Part shown: piece by piece, positions 1 through 9,189 of the stretch
Position numbering within the stretch: position 1 is the first letter of the stretch
Layout: each line of letters starts with the position of its first letter
From: an uncultured Eubacteriales bacterium
GTDB lineage: Bacteria; Bacillota; Clostridia; Christensenellales; Christensenellaceae
NCBI GenBank assembly: GCA_948468985.1
Contig: CAOKKG010000008.1
Span: 1 to 35,097, forward strand
Reading direction: 5' to 3'
DNA length: 35,097 bases
Made by a program: the position numbers and the translations under genes
Notes under the pieces: generated by a model
Told to the model about the DNA's origin: nothing
What the model saw: the letters and a program-made list of their open reading frames with translations, nothing else
Databases searched by the model: none

Positions 1-2059
1 TCAGATTGATCCGGTGTTTTTCGTCGATGCCCAGCACCTTGACCAGGATTTCGTCGCCTTCCTTGACGACATCCTCCACCTTTTCCACGCGTTCCTTGGC
101 GAGCTTGGAAATGTGAACCATGCCTTCCTTGCCCGGCGCGATCTCGACAAACGCGCCGATCGGGATGATGCGCGTGACCTTACCCTTATAGACATCGCCC
201 GCCTTGATGTCGCGCGCAATACCCAGGATGATGGCCTTGGCTTTCGCCGCCGCCGCAGCATCCTCCGTCGCGATCGCGACGCGGCCGTCGTCCTCGATGT
301 CGATCTTGACGCCGGTGTCTGCGATGATCTTGTTGATCGTCTTGCCGCCGGACCCGATGACCTCGCGGATCTTGTCCGGATTGATGGTAAACTGTGTGAT
401 CTTGGGCGCGTACTTGGAAAGCTCCTTGCGCGGCGCGGGAAGCACCTCGTTCATCTTGCCCAGAATGTGCAGGCGGCCGCGCAGCGCCTGCGCCAGCGCG
501 CGTTCCAGAATCTCCTTGTCAATCCCCTTGATCTTGATGTCCATCTGGATGGCCGTAATGCCCTTATCCGTGCCAGCAACCTTGAAGTCCATGTCGCCCA
601 GGAAGTCCTCGAGGCCCTGAATATCCGTGAGCACGACGACCTTGTCGTCCTGCTTGATGAGGCCCATCGCCGTGCCGGCGACCGGCTTTTTCATGGGCAC
701 GCCCGCGTCCATGAGCGCCAGAGAGCTGGCGCAAATGCTGGCCTGCGAGGTCGAACCGTTCGAGCTCAGCACTTCGGATACCGCGCGGATCGCATAGGGG
801 AATTCCTCTTCCGAGGGCAGCATGGGAACGATCGCCCGTTCCGCCAGCGCACCGTGACCGACCTCGCGACGGTTTGCGCTGCGCAGCGGCTTCGCCTCGC
901 CCGTGGAATACGGCGGCATGTTGTATTGATGCATATAGCGCTTAAAAGTCTCGTCCGAGATACCGTCCAGCGTCTGTCCGTCGCCAATCGGCCCGAGCGT
1001 GACCAGGTTCATGACCTGCGTTTGCCCGCGCGTAAAGACCGCGCTGCCATGCGTTCTGGCAAACAGGCCGGTCTCGCACCAGATCGGGCGGACTTCCTCA
1101 TAGCTGCGGCCGTCGGGGCGCACACCGTCCTTCACGATTTTTTCGCGGACGATTTCCTTCATGATCGCATACAGGCTGTTGCCGATGTCCGTCTTGCTGT
1201 CCGGGAAGGCTTCCGCGAAGTATTCCACCGCTTCAGCCTTGACCTGTTCCTCCCGCGCCTCGCGTTCCGTACGATCGAAGGTGTCCATCGCCCAGCGCAT
1301 GCGGTCATAGAATTTTTCGCGCACCTGCGCGTCCAGTTCCTCCGGCACATGGTAGAGAACATACGGCTTTTCGGGCTTGCCGATCTCTTCCTTGATGTTG
1401 GAAATGAAGGCGCAGATTTTCTTGATCTCCTCGTGCGCGAACAGGATCGCGCCCAGCATTTCGTCCTCGCTCACTTCCTGGGCGCCGGCCTCGACCATCA
1501 TAATCGCGTCCTTCGTGCCCGAAACCGTGAGGTGCATGCGAGATGCCGCACGCTCTGCCGAATTCGGGTTGATGATGTATTTGCCGTCCACCAAGCCCAC
1601 GACGACCGAGCCCGTGGGGCCCTGGAAAGGCAGCCCCGCGATGGACAGCGCCACGGAAGAGCCAATCATGGCATAGACTTCCGGCGGAATTTCCGGGTCG
1701 ACGGAAAGCACCGTCGCGATGACCTGCACATCGTTATAATACCCTTTGGGGAAGAGCGGCCGCAGCGGGCGGTCGATGAGGCGGCAGGAAAGGATTGCCT
1801 TTTCCGAAGGCCGGCCTTCCCGTTTGATAAACCCGCCCGGGATCTTGCCCACGGACTACATTTTTTCTTCAAATTCGATGCTCAGCGGGAAAAAGTCGAC
1901 GCCGTCCCGCGGTTCCTTGGAAGCCGTAGCCGAGACCATCACCGCCGTGTCGCCGCAGCGCACGATGCAGGACCCGCCGGCCTGTCCGCAATACTTCCCG
2001 GATTCGACGATCAGTTCTCTGTCGCCAAGCTCCATTTTAAACACATGATTTTCTACCAT
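1..2059 (-). pseudogene. pnp: Polynucleotide phosphorylase, interrupted by an in-frame TAG and cut by the window edge
   Basis: PNPase is a 3'-5' phosphorolytic exoribonuclease that works as a trimer in RNA turnover. The ATG at 2059 sits behind an AGGAGG site. Codons 1-67 give a normal N-terminus ending FEEKM. Codon 68 (1856-1858) is TAG, where the family has Tyr in [13 protein letters not shown]. Immediately after it the same frame runs open to the left edge: [20 protein letters not shown], the second RNase PH domain with its catalytic-region Asp residues ([15 protein letters not shown]), the KH domain ([11 protein letters not shown]) and nearly all of the S1 domain, ending RINLS. About 686 codons are visible and only the C-terminal tail is missing. 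The rest is perfectly conserved, so this is either a sequencing or assembly error or a very recent nonsense mutation. TAG is an ordinary stop in this genome: truB and rodA end with it. No convincing restart site with a ribosome binding site follows the TAG. Confidence 0.93.
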
Positions 2060-2094
2060 TCCTACCTCCTGGGCAGGCTCTGCCTGCCGATACA

Positions 2095-2122
2095 TCTATA
2101 TTCCATTTTTATGTTGTACAAA
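2095..2122 (-). promoter_or_regulatory. Possible weak pnp promoter
   Basis: TTTGTA (2117-2122) and TATAGA (2095-2100) are 16 bases apart, between the rpsO terminator hairpin and the pnp ribosome binding site. The match to sigma-A consensus is moderate. pnp could also be expressed by read-through from rpsO. Confidence 0.35.
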
Positions 2123-2171
2123 GAAATCGCCGCGAAAACCGCCGACGCGCGCCGGGAGCTGCGCTTTATAA

Positions 2172-2205
2172 AGATAGAGCGGGAAAATCTTTCCCCGCTC
2201 TATCT
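2172..2205 (-). terminator. rpsO-pnp intergenic hairpin
   Basis: A perfect 12-bp stem (AGATAGAGCGGG with CCCGCTCTATCT) has a 10-base loop. It lies 23 bases after the rpsO stop. Read on the minus strand it is followed by only a short U-rich run (UUAUAAAG), so it is either a leaky terminator or an RNA-processing hairpin between rpsO and pnp. Confidence 0.7.
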
Positions 2206-2228
2206 GCTTACGACAAACTATGGGGCAC

Positions 2229-2492
2229 TTATCTTCTAAGACCAAGCTTAGCGACCAGTGCTCTATATCTTTCGATATCCTTTTTCTTCAGGTATTCGAG
2301 CAAGCCTCTTCTTGCACCGACCATCTTCAACAGCCCACGGCGGGAATGATGATCCTTCTGATGAGACTGCAAATGCTCGTTCAGGTGATTGATGCGCGCC
2401 GTCAGCAATGCGACCTGCACCTCCGGCGAACCGGTGTCACCCTCATGCGTTGCATATTCCGCAATGATTGCGCTTTTGTCGATTTTTTCCAT
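2229..2492 (-). CDS. rpsO: 30S ribosomal protein S15
   Basis: S15 is a primary 16S rRNA-binding protein of the small subunit platform. The 87-residue product has the full family length. It shows the conserved [16 protein letters not shown] segment, the [16 protein letters not shown] rRNA-binding segment and the C-terminal [21 protein letters not shown]. The ATG at 2492 was chosen over longer in-frame starts because it begins the family N-terminus (MEKIDKSAI) and has GGGAGG just upstream. It stands alone, with its own promoter and an approximately 80-base leader, and is followed by the hairpin before pnp, as in many bacteria. The leader could carry S15 autoregulation, but no specific structure was established here. 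Confidence 0.98.
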   Translation of the reverse strand: MEKIDKSAIIAEYATHEGDTGSPEVQVALLTARINHLNEHLQSHQKDHHSRRGLLKMVGARRGLLEYLKKKDIERYRALVAKLGLRR

Positions 2493-2581
2493 GTGAATTG
2501 CCTCCCTAAAATAGAAATCGCCGAGAACTCTGTATTGCGTCGGGTATTCGCAAAACGGAGTATTCGGTTTGACACAAACGC

Positions 2582-2610
2582 ATTGTATCACATATTATTT
2601 TTCTTGTAAA
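2582..2610 (-). promoter_or_regulatory. rpsO promoter, sigma-A type
   Basis: TTTACA (2605-2610), a 17-base spacer, then TACAAT (2582-2587). Each hexamer matches consensus at 5 of 6 positions. Predicted transcription start is near 2575, giving an approximately 80-base leader to the rpsO ATG. Confidence 0.85.
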
Positions 2611-2646
2611 GAAGATTTTCGCGGAAAAAAGCCGGTAAAAAGGCAT

Positions 2647-3567
2647 TCATTCCGCATTTTCGAAATACGCCGCAGCCTGCCGCCGGTTGGCCGCGATGGC
2701 CGCCCGCAGTTCCGTCAGGTCGGAAAACGGTCGTTCCGGGCGGACGAATTCCAACAGTTCTACCTCCACCTGCTCCCCGTAGAGATCGCCCGCAAAATTC
2801 AGCAGATTGGTCTCTACTGAGATATCCATCCCATTATGCAGCGTGGGCCGCCGGCCGATGTTGGTGATCCCGCCATAGCTTTCGCCGTTTTCCAGGCGCA
2901 GCCGGGCGATATACACGCCGAGCGGCGGGATGAGCTTGCCCGGTGCGGCATAGAGGTTTGCCGTGGGAAAGCCCAGCTTCCGTCCCACTTCGCGCCCGTG
3001 CACAATTTCACCGGCAATGCTATACGGCCGCCCCAAAAGCTCTTCCGCCAGCAGCATGTCGCCTGCCCGGACGGCTGCTCGGATGCGCGTGCTGCTAATC
3101 GCGTTGCCGCCCTGCTCCATCTTTTGGAGGATGCAGCACTGCACGCCGTGTGCTGCCGCATAGGCCCGGAGGTAATCCGCGTCGCCCTCTGCGCCGCGCC
3201 CAAAAGTGAAGTTATACCCCGCGATCCATACGCCGCCCCGGTACCGCTCCAACAGGCTCCGAGCAAATTCCTCGCGGCTCTGTTCCGCAATCTCGCGGTC
3301 AAACGGCCGCATGGCCAGGTAGTCGATCTCCATTGCCGCGACCGCCCGCACCTTTTCCTCTGGGGAAAAGAGCATTTCCGCCTCGCCGCCGAAATAGGCC
3401 GAGGGGAGCGAGGAAAAGGTATACACCAGGCTGTGCATCCCCTCCGCGCGCGCGATTTGCCGTGCCTGTTCCAAAATCTGCCGATGCGCCCGGTGCAGGC
3501 CGTCGAACATGCCGAGCGCGATCACATTCTGCCCCGCAAAGCGGGTATCCTTCGTTACGATCTGCAT
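2647..3567 (-). CDS. ribF: Bifunctional riboflavin kinase / FAD synthetase
   Basis: The enzyme phosphorylates riboflavin to FMN and then adenylylates it to FAD. The 306-residue product has normal family length. The N-terminal nucleotidyltransferase half carries GMFDGLHRAHRQIL (residues 19-32), the GYNFTFGRGAEGD segment and ISSTRIR. The C-terminal flavokinase half carries GREVGRKLGFPTANL, GVYIARL and NIGRRPT. The start is ATG, 9 bases after the truB stop, so it is the last gene of the rimP-nusA-infB operon. The truB-ribF order is classic for Firmicutes. After its stop the rpsO promoter begins, and no strong terminator was seen between them. Confidence 0.97.
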   Translation of the reverse strand: MQIVTKDTRFAGQNVIALGMFDGLHRAHRQILEQARQIARAEGMHSLVYTFSSLPSAYFGGEAEMLFSPEEKVRAVAAMEIDYLAMRPFDREIAEQSREEFARSLLERYRGGVWIAGYNFTFGRGAEGDADYLRAYAAAHGVQCCILQKMEQGGNAISSTRIRAAVRAGDMLLAEELLGRPYSIAGEIVHGREVGRKLGFPTANLYAAPGKLIPPLGVYIARLRLENGESYGGITNIGRRPTLHNGMDISVETNLLNFAGDLYGEQVEVELLEFVRPERPFSDLTELRAAIAANRRQAAAYFENAE

Positions 3568-3576
3568 ACACCCTCC

Positions 3577-4449
3577 CTAATACAGCGGGATGCGCAGCTT
3601 TGGCACACCCTGATCCGCCTCGCCTACGCCATAAAAGGTTCCGCCGCAATACAGGGCGAACTGCCCCGTGGGCAGCGGGTCCGCCGCCCGGAGTCTTTGC
3701 CCGTGTTCGATGGCAAAGCGCTGTTCCGCCCCCAAATGCACTCGGGGCAGTGCGCGCACCACCTCTTCCGGCGGGATGCAGAAGGAAATATCCCCCTGTG
3801 CGGCGCGCGCCGCGATCTCGTCCAGCGTCCAGGCCTGATGTACCTCAAAATCCCCCGACCGCTCGCGCATGAGGAAGGAGGTGTACGCGAGCTCGCCCAT
3901 TGAAGCCGCAATGTCCTCCAACAGTGTGCGGACATAGGTGCCCTTGGAGCAATGGATGCGCAACAGGAATTGCTCCGGCCCAGTCTGCGCCAGCACCTCG
4001 ATGTCGGAGATGCACACCCGGCGCGGCAGTTTGGGCAGGTCAATCCCCCGGCGCGCCAATTCATAGGACTTTTTACCGTCCACCTTGATCGCCGAATAGG
4101 CGGGCGGCGTCTGCATCTGCTCGCCCAGAAACGCCTTGCAGGCCGCCTCCAACCGCGTCGCCAGCCGCGTGCGGTCGGTCTGCTTCCTGGCCGTGCAGGC
4201 ACCATAGCTGTCTAGCGTGTCCGTGCGGCACCCGAAATGCAGCTCCGCCACATAGACCTTGTCATGCCCCATCAGGTAATCCGACAGCCGCGCCGCGCGT
4301 CCGAGCAGCACCACCAACACACCCGCTGCCCCGGGGTCCAGCGTCCCCGCATGGCCAATGCGCTTTTCGTTCAGCACCTTTTTCAAAAATACTGTCACGC
4401 CGTTCGAGGACATCGCCGGCGGCTTCAGCACATTGATGACCCCGTTCAT
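3577..4449 (-). CDS. truB: tRNA pseudouridine(55) synthase
   Basis: TruB isomerises U55 in the T-loop of tRNAs. The 290-residue product opens with the family's GVINVLKPPAMSS and has the catalytic motif GHAGTLDPGAAGVL, with the nucleophile Asp at residue 38. It continues with YSAIKVDGKKSYELAR and the CSKGTYVRTLLEDI motif. The C-terminal 60 residues fit the small PUA-like tail. The ATG overlaps the nrnA stop by 4 bases (ATGA), so translation is probably coupled. It ends in TAG, which shows that TAG is a normal stop here and bears on the TAG inside pnp. Confidence 0.97.
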   Translation of the reverse strand: MNGVINVLKPPAMSSNGVTVFLKKVLNEKRIGHAGTLDPGAAGVLVVLLGRAARLSDYLMGHDKVYVAELHFGCRTDTLDSYGACTARKQTDRTRLATRLEAACKAFLGEQMQTPPAYSAIKVDGKKSYELARRGIDLPKLPRRVCISDIEVLAQTGPEQFLLRIHCSKGTYVRTLLEDIAASMGELAYTSFLMRERSGDFEVHQAWTLDEIAARAAQGDISFCIPPEEVVRALPRVHLGAEQRFAIEHGQRLRAADPLPTGQFALYCGGTFYGVGEADQGVPKLRIPLY

Positions 4450-5396
4450 AGATACCTTGCCGCCGCCGCGATGACGCGCGAGATCGCCTGCTCGAGCGGC
4501 GCCTGGAGCTTACCACCCGACGCATGAATGTGCCCGCCGCCCTCGAATTCTGCGGCCAGCGCCGCCACATTGGCATAGTTCTTGCTACGGAAACTCAATT
4601 TGAACTGATTTTCCTCACTCTGACGCAGGAAGATGGCAATCTCCACCCCGCGGATCTCCCGCGCGTAGTTGATGAGCTCCTCCGTATCTTCGATGAGTGC
4701 GCCGCACACGCCAAAGTCCTCCTGCAAGATATAAGTCAGGGCGATCTTCCCGTCCTCGGCGAGCACGAGGTGCTCCAGTGAGCGGCCGATAAGCCGCGTC
4801 GCCCCGAGCGACCGCGCCTGATAGATGCTTTCCGCGATCCGAGGGATGTCCGCCCCCGCCGCGCGCAGCGCCGCCGCGGCATACAGAATTGCGGCGTCCG
4901 TGTTGGAATAGGAGAAATTCCCCGTATCCGTACAGATGGCCATATACAAAAGATTTGCCATCGGCTGTGTGAGCGGGATGTGCATCTGTGTGAGCAGCCG
5001 ATAGATGAGCAATCCCGCCGCTCCCACCGGGTCGATATAATTTTCCTGTCCAAACGCAGGGTTAGTACCATGGTGGTCGATCACGACCGTTCTTTTTGCC
5101 GCCTCGAACAGCGGCTGCGCCTTGCCGAGACGCCCCTTATCCGAGACATCCACCGCAATCGCGCATGCATAGTCCCGCTTCGGGCAGTCCGCCACGGAAT
5201 ACACCGGAGCATAGTCCCGCACAAAGGCCATTTTTTCCGGAACTTTCCCATCAATCACAAATATGGCGCTCTTGCCTAACCCCTGTAGGGCCAGCAAAAG
5301 CGCCATACCGCTGCCTATCGTATCCCCATCCGGACTGATATGGCCGATGATGAGAAAATCCTGCTCATTCCTGATGATCTTCTCGATGTTTTGCAT
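4446..5396 (-). CDS. nrnA: DHH-family oligoribonuclease / pAp phosphatase (NrnA type)
   Basis: NrnA-type enzymes degrade short oligoribonucleotides and dephosphorylate 3'-phosphoadenosine-5'-phosphate. The 316-residue product has the DHH phosphoesterase domain: HISPDGDTIGS (His19, Asp23, Asp25), Asp83 in AVDVSDKGR, and the diagnostic VIDHHGTN (Asp107-His108-His109). A DTGNFSYSNTD segment follows, and the C-terminal DHHA1 domain ends in the GGGHIHASGG substrate-binding loop. Length is typical (NrnA is about 313 residues in B. subtilis). It lies between rbfA and truB, the usual Firmicutes position. Its start overlaps the end of rbfA by 32 bases and its stop overlaps truB by 4. The activity is inferred from family and context. 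Confidence 0.93.
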   Translation of the reverse strand: MQNIEKIIRNEQDFLIIGHISPDGDTIGSGMALLLALQGLGKSAIFVIDGKVPEKMAFVRDYAPVYSVADCPKRDYACAIAVDVSDKGRLGKAQPLFEAAKRTVVIDHHGTNPAFGQENYIDPVGAAGLLIYRLLTQMHIPLTQPMANLLYMAICTDTGNFSYSNTDAAILYAAAALRAAGADIPRIAESIYQARSLGATRLIGRSLEHLVLAEDGKIALTYILQEDFGVCGALIEDTEELINYAREIRGVEIAIFLRQSEENQFKLSFRSKNYANVAALAAEFEGGGHIHASGGKLQAPLEQAISRVIAAAARYL

Positions 5397-5751
5397 TCTC
5401 TTTATCCTTGGCAGTCACCTCATCGATGAGCTTGGATATCTCGATGCTATAGGCAATCGAAGTATCGTGTACAAACTCCAGGTTGGGGATCCTGCGCAGT
5501 CTGATTTTTTCGTTCAATTTTGCCCGCAGGAAAGGCTCCGCGCTGCGAAGCGCCTCCATAGTGGATTCCACCCGAGCCGGCGTGTCGTAAATGCTGATAT
5601 AGACCTTTGCATATTTGAGGTCCGGCGTTACCGCCACGCGGGTCACGCCGGCCATCTTGCTGAAGCGCGGATCCTTCATCTCGGTCAGGAAGATCTCTCC
5701 CAAGAGCCTTTGCAGCTCCCCGTCGATCTTGGCTGTCCTTCTCTGACTCAT
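5365..5751 (-). CDS. rbfA: 30S ribosome-binding factor A
   Basis: RbfA is a KH-fold factor needed for late 30S maturation and 16S 5'-end processing. The 128-residue product shows the family's RTAKIDGELQRLLGEIF start, DPRFSKMAGVTRVAVTPDLKYAKVYIS (given in parts: DPRF, VTRVAVTPDL, AKVYIS), LRRIPNLEFVHDTS and IEISKLIDE. The ATG at 5751 has AGAGGA a few bases upstream. It follows infB by 21 bases and runs into nrnA. The infB-rbfA pairing is near universal and confirms the identity. The last 15 residues are a charged tail that is not conserved in the family. Confidence 0.96.
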   Translation of the reverse strand: MSQRRTAKIDGELQRLLGEIFLTEMKDPRFSKMAGVTRVAVTPDLKYAKVYISIYDTPARVESTMEALRSAEPFLRAKLNEKIRLRRIPNLEFVHDTSIAYSIEISKLIDEVTAKDKENAKHREDHQE

Positions 5752-5772
5752 GCTAATCCTCTCCTCGTATGC

Positions 5773-8586
5773 TTATTTTTGCACTTCCACCATCTGGAAT
5801 GCCTCGATGACATCCTCTTCCTTGATGTCGTTATAATTTTCCAGCGTGATACCGCATTCATACCCGGCGGCGACTTCCTTGGCGTCGTCCTTAAACCGCT
5901 TGAGCGAGGACAGCTTGCCTTCGTAGACAACCACGCCGTTACGGACCAGGCGCACCTCCGCATTGCGGACAATCTTGCCGTCGGTCACATAACTGCCGGC
6001 CACGGTGCCCACCGAGGAGACCTTGAAGGTCTGCCGCACCGTCGCGTGCCCCAACACCTCTTCCTTGAATTCCGGCGCCAGGAGTCCCTTCATGGCCTTT
6101 TCGACATCCTCAATCGCATTATAGATGATGCGGTACAGACGGACATCCACCTTTTCGCGCTCTGCCGCCGCCATGACGGCCGCATCCGGACGAACATTGA
6201 ACCCGATCACGATGGCGTTACTCGTCGAAGCCAGCAGAATATCCGATTCGCTGATCGCGCCCGCCGCGCCGTGGATGACGCGCACGCGCACCTCGTCGTT
6301 CGAGAGCTTTTCCAGCGACTGCTTGAGCGCCTCGACGGAACCCTGCACATCCGCCTTGACGATGATGTTGAGCTCCTTCATTTGGCCTTCCGCAATCTTG
6401 GAGAACAAGTCGTCGAGCGAGACGCGTGACATGCTCTTGAGCTTTTCAGCCTTCAGGCGATCCTTGCGTTCCTCCACGACCTGTTTAGAAAGTTTATCCT
6501 GTTCAACGGCATAGATGATGTCGCCCGCCGCCGGGACATCCGAAAACCCGATGACCTCCACCGGCATAGACGGACCGGCCTGCTTCACAGCCTTGCCATT
6601 GTCGTCGTACATCGCGCGGACACGCCCATAGGTCATGCCGGCCACGATGGTGTCCTGCACATGCAGTGTACCGTTCTGCACCAGTACGGTTGCGACCGGG
6701 CCTCTGCCGCGGTCCAAGCGGGCTTCGATGATGATCCCCTTGGCCATACGGTTGGGGTTGGCACGCAATTCCGCGACATCCGCCACGAGCAGGATCATTT
6801 CCAGCAGCGTGTCAATGCCTTCCCCAGTAATCGCCGAAACGGGCACCATAATCGTATCGCCGCCCCATTCCTCCGAAACGAGGCCGTATTCCGTCAATTC
6901 CTGCTTGACGCGATCTGGGTTGGCCGCCGGCTTGTCGACCTTGTTAATCGCCACGATGACCGGCACGCCTGCGGATTTCGCGTGGTTGATGGCCTCGATG
7001 GTCTGTGGCATAACGCCGTCGTCCGCCGCCACGACCAGCACGGCAATGTCCGTCGCCTGCGCGCCTCTCGCACGCATGGCCGTAAATGCCGCGTGTCCAG
7101 GCGTATCAAGGAAGGTGATCGGCTTGCCGTTCGCCTCAACCGTATATGCGCCGATGTGCTGCGTGATGCCGCCGGCTTCGCCCTGCTGCACCTTAGTCTG
7201 CCGAATCGCATCCAAAAGGGAAGTCTTGCCGTGGTCGACATGGCCCATGACCGTCACGACCGGCGGGCGCGGCTGGAGGTTTTCCTCCTCATCTGTCGTC
7301 TCTTCAAAGCCCGCAATGAGCGTTTCCTCGGCGGTCTGTTCCTTTTTCTGCTCCAGCGTGATGCCGTAATCGTCGGCGATCAGCGCAGCTGTGTCGTAAT
7401 CGATCTCGGAATTGATCGTACAGACGTTACCCAGCATGAACAACTTTTTGATAATCTCCGCCGCGGGCTTGCCGATTTTTTCGGCCAACACCTTGATGGA
7501 GACCATATCGCCCGTGATGACTGCGCTCTCGATCTTGATCGGCTCGATCGCCAGAGAAGCCCCGCGCGCATCCTTGCGCTTTGCCTTGCGGGAACCGCGC
7601 ACGAATTCGTCGTCCCCACTCAGGATTACCTTCTCCTTCATCGCGTTGCGGCGGCGCTTTGCGGCCAATTCCTCTTCCGAGGCGCGGCGCTTTTGATCGT
7701 GTCCGCCAACACCATGGCGGTCGCGCGCCTGCGGCGCGATAAAGACCGAATTCTTCTTGGCAGGCGCGCGGCGCGTCTGCGAAGAAGTGGCGGGTGCCTC
7801 GTCCTTGTCGAACTTGCCAAAGCCCGCGTCCTTGTTATACGGCTGCGAGCCTGCGGCGCCGCGCTTTGGGAACCCGGATGCGCCAGAGGTATTTCGACGG
7901 TCGCCCGGACGGCGATCCTGCGCCGGGCGCGCGGCACGACTGCTCGCCGCTGCGCGTTCACGGTCCTGGCGCTGCTTTTCCTCACGCTTTTTCTGTTCGG
8001 CTTCCTCGTCCTTTGCGCTGCGGACGACACGGATCTTCGGGCGGAATGCGCTCAAATCCGGCATATATACGCTGAAATCCGATTTTGTTTCCGCCTTCTT
8101 GGGCGTCTCTGCCTGCGGCTGTTCCTTGGCAGGCGTCACTTTCTTTTCCGTCGTTTGCTTTGCAGCTGTCTTCATGCTTTCTTTCTCTTTTCCGGCCTGT
8201 TTTGCAGGCTTGCTTTCCCCATCTTGTTTGGTTTGCGGTTTTTCTTCCAGAGGCGCCTGCGGCGCGGCGGGCGTCTTTTCCGGTGCAGCGGGCACAGGCG
8301 CGGATACCGCCGGTGCTTCCGGCTGCGGCACGGACGCAGGGGCAGGCGTGCTTTGCTCGGGCACCGCCGCTGTGGGCGCTTCCGCTGGTGCGGCGGGCAT
8401 CTCCACCTCCGCCGCCTGCTCGCGCAGCTTTTTTTCCTCCAGACGGCGCATCACATCCGCTTCCAGCTGCTGCGCTTCCCGGAGGCGCTGCCGCGCTTTC
8501 TCCTCCTTCTGCGCAGCCCCTTCGACGGCTCCCTTCAGGTGCGTCCGCATCGTTTTATTAAATTCCAAAATATTAAACTTGCTCAA
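5773..8586 (-). CDS. infB: Translation initiation factor IF-2
   Basis: IF-2 is the GTPase that places initiator tRNA on the 30S subunit and promotes subunit joining. The start is taken as TTG at 8586: it has GGAGG 7 bases upstream and overlaps the ylxQ stop (TTGA), giving 937 residues. Residues ~50-330 form a long low-complexity Ala/Pro/Glu/Lys then Arg-rich linker. An IF2N-like module follows ([21 protein letters not shown]). The G domain has GHVDHGKT (448-455), DTPGH (494-498), NKVD (548-551) and SAITGEG, followed by domains II-IV to the C-terminus. An ATG start further upstream at 8610 or 8622 would lie inside ylxQ and lacks a proper site. The gene sits in the nusA operon as usual. Confidence 0.96.
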   Translation of the reverse strand: MSKFNILEFNKTMRTHLKGAVEGAAQKEEKARQRLREAQQLEADVMRRLEEKKLREQAAEVEMPAAPAEAPTAAVPEQSTPAPASVPQPEAPAVSAPVPAAPEKTPAAPQAPLEEKPQTKQDGESKPAKQAGKEKESMKTAAKQTTEKKVTPAKEQPQAETPKKAETKSDFSVYMPDLSAFRPKIRVVRSAKDEEAEQKKREEKQRQDRERAAASSRAARPAQDRRPGDRRNTSGASGFPKRGAAGSQPYNKDAGFGKFDKDEAPATSSQTRRAPAKKNSVFIAPQARDRHGVGGHDQKRRASEEELAAKRRRNAMKEKVILSGDDEFVRGSRKAKRKDARGASLAIEPIKIESAVITGDMVSIKVLAEKIGKPAAEIIKKLFMLGNVCTINSEIDYDTAALIADDYGITLEQKKEQTAEETLIAGFEETTDEEENLQPRPPVVTVMGHVDHGKTSLLDAIRQTKVQQGEAGGITQHIGAYTVEANGKPITFLDTPGHAAFTAMRARGAQATDIAVLVVAADDGVMPQTIEAINHAKSAGVPVIVAINKVDKPAANPDRVKQELTEYGLVSEEWGGDTIMVPVSAITGEGIDTLLEMILLVADVAELRANPNRMAKGIIIEARLDRGRGPVATVLVQNGTLHVQDTIVAGMTYGRVRAMYDDNGKAVKQAGPSMPVEVIGFSDVPAAGDIIYAVEQDKLSKQVVEERKDRLKAEKLKSMSRVSLDDLFSKIAEGQMKELNIIVKADVQGSVEALKQSLEKLSNDEVRVRVIHGAAGAISESDILLASTSNAIVIGFNVRPDAAVMAAAEREKVDVRLYRIIYNAIEDVEKAMKGLLAPEFKEEVLGHATVRQTFKVSSVGTVAGSYVTDGKIVRNAEVRLVRNGVVVYEGKLSSLKRFKDDAKEVAAGYECGITLENYNDIKEEDVIEAFQMVEVQK

Positions 8587-8918
8587 TCTTCCACCTCCAT
8601 CCGATTGCATTCCGCTTCCCAAAGCTGCCGCATCCTCTGCGCAAACAGCTTTTCCGTCACACCGATGACCTTCGCCGCCGGCTTCCCCGCCCGCCGGCCG
8701 GCCTCCCCGGCCGGTTCAGCGACCACACAGGGGATCCGTTGCCTGCGGCAGGTCTCCTCCCACTGCGCACGGCTCGCCTCCGACACCTCCGCGTCCAAGA
8801 CGAGCAGGCGCACCGCATGTTTGCGGACAGCCATCTCTACCGCCGTCGTACCGATCACACAGGCGCGTGCCCGTGCAGCAAAGCCCAGCATGGTATAGAA
8901 CTCATTTGTCAATTTCAC
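8583..8918 (-). CDS. ylxQ: Ribosomal L7Ae-like K-turn RNA-binding protein (YlxQ type)
   Basis: A 111-residue protein of the L7Ae/L30e/S12e fold, encoded between ylxR and infB as in most Firmicutes, where it is thought to bind kink-turn RNA. Visible features are the [21 protein letters not shown] segment (in parts: [19 protein letters not shown]), [11 protein letters not shown], and a basic [13 protein letters not shown] region. The start is GTG at 8918, overlapping the ylxR end by 17 bases. The stop TGA overlaps the TTG of infB, so the two are likely translationally coupled. It is more divergent and longer at the C-terminus than the usual ~100 residues. The identification rests on position plus fold-level resemblance. 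Confidence 0.85.
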   Translation of the reverse strand: MKLTNEFYTMLGFAARARACVIGTTAVEMAVRKHAVRLLVLDAEVSEASRAQWEETCRRQRIPCVVAEPAGEAGRRAGKPAAKVIGVTEKLFAQRMRQLWEAECNRMEVED

Positions 8919-9189
8919 GGCGTAGAATCACCCGCTTTGCTTCCTGAAACATTTCCTCGGTGAAATCGCATTCCAGCGCCCGGTTCAATGCCTTGATCTT
9001 ATAGGCGCGCTCGAGGCAGGCGACATCTGGACAGAGGTACGCGCCCCGCCCCTGCGCCTTGCCGGTCGTGTCGACCGAGACCACGCCTTCCTTATTTTTG
9101 ACGATCCGAATCAGTTCGCGCTTGGGCCGGCCCTGCCGGCAGGCCACGCACATGCGAACCGGTATCTTCTTTGGTTTCAATCCGCTCAC
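8902..9189 (-). CDS. rnpM: YlxR / RnpM RNA-binding protein
   Basis: A 95-residue protein with the DUF448 signature: KKIPVRMCVACRQGRPKREL (residues 7-26), then LIRIVKNKEG and GRGAYLC. In B. subtilis the family member was named RnpM, a modulator of RNase P activity. It is found here between nusA and ylxQ, its standard location. The start is GTG at 9189, which overlaps the nusA stop (GTGA) and uses the GGAGCAGGA at the nusA end as ribosome binding site. Length is normal for the family. Confidence 0.93.
   Translation of the reverse strand: MSGLKPKKIPVRMCVACRQGRPKRELIRIVKNKEGVVSVDTTGKAQGRGAYLCPDVACLERAYKIKALNRALECDFTEEMFQEAKRVILRREIDK

Noticed and set aside
1856..1858. TAG in pnp as a recoded sense codon (pyrrolysine or other reassigned amber)
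   Set aside because: truB and rodA end at TAG directly before the next gene or a gap, so TAG acts as a stop. The site is a conserved Tyr with no reason for Pyl.
14..2239. Long open frame on the plus strand opposite pnp (741 codons)
   Set aside because: It is the antisense of the conserved pnp sequence in a GC-rich genome, with no ribosome binding site or recognisable domain.
6661..8898. Long plus-strand frame opposite infB and ylxQ, rich in Arg, Leu and Cys
   Set aside because: Antisense shadow of the repetitive infB linker. The minus strand carries clear IF-2 motifs.
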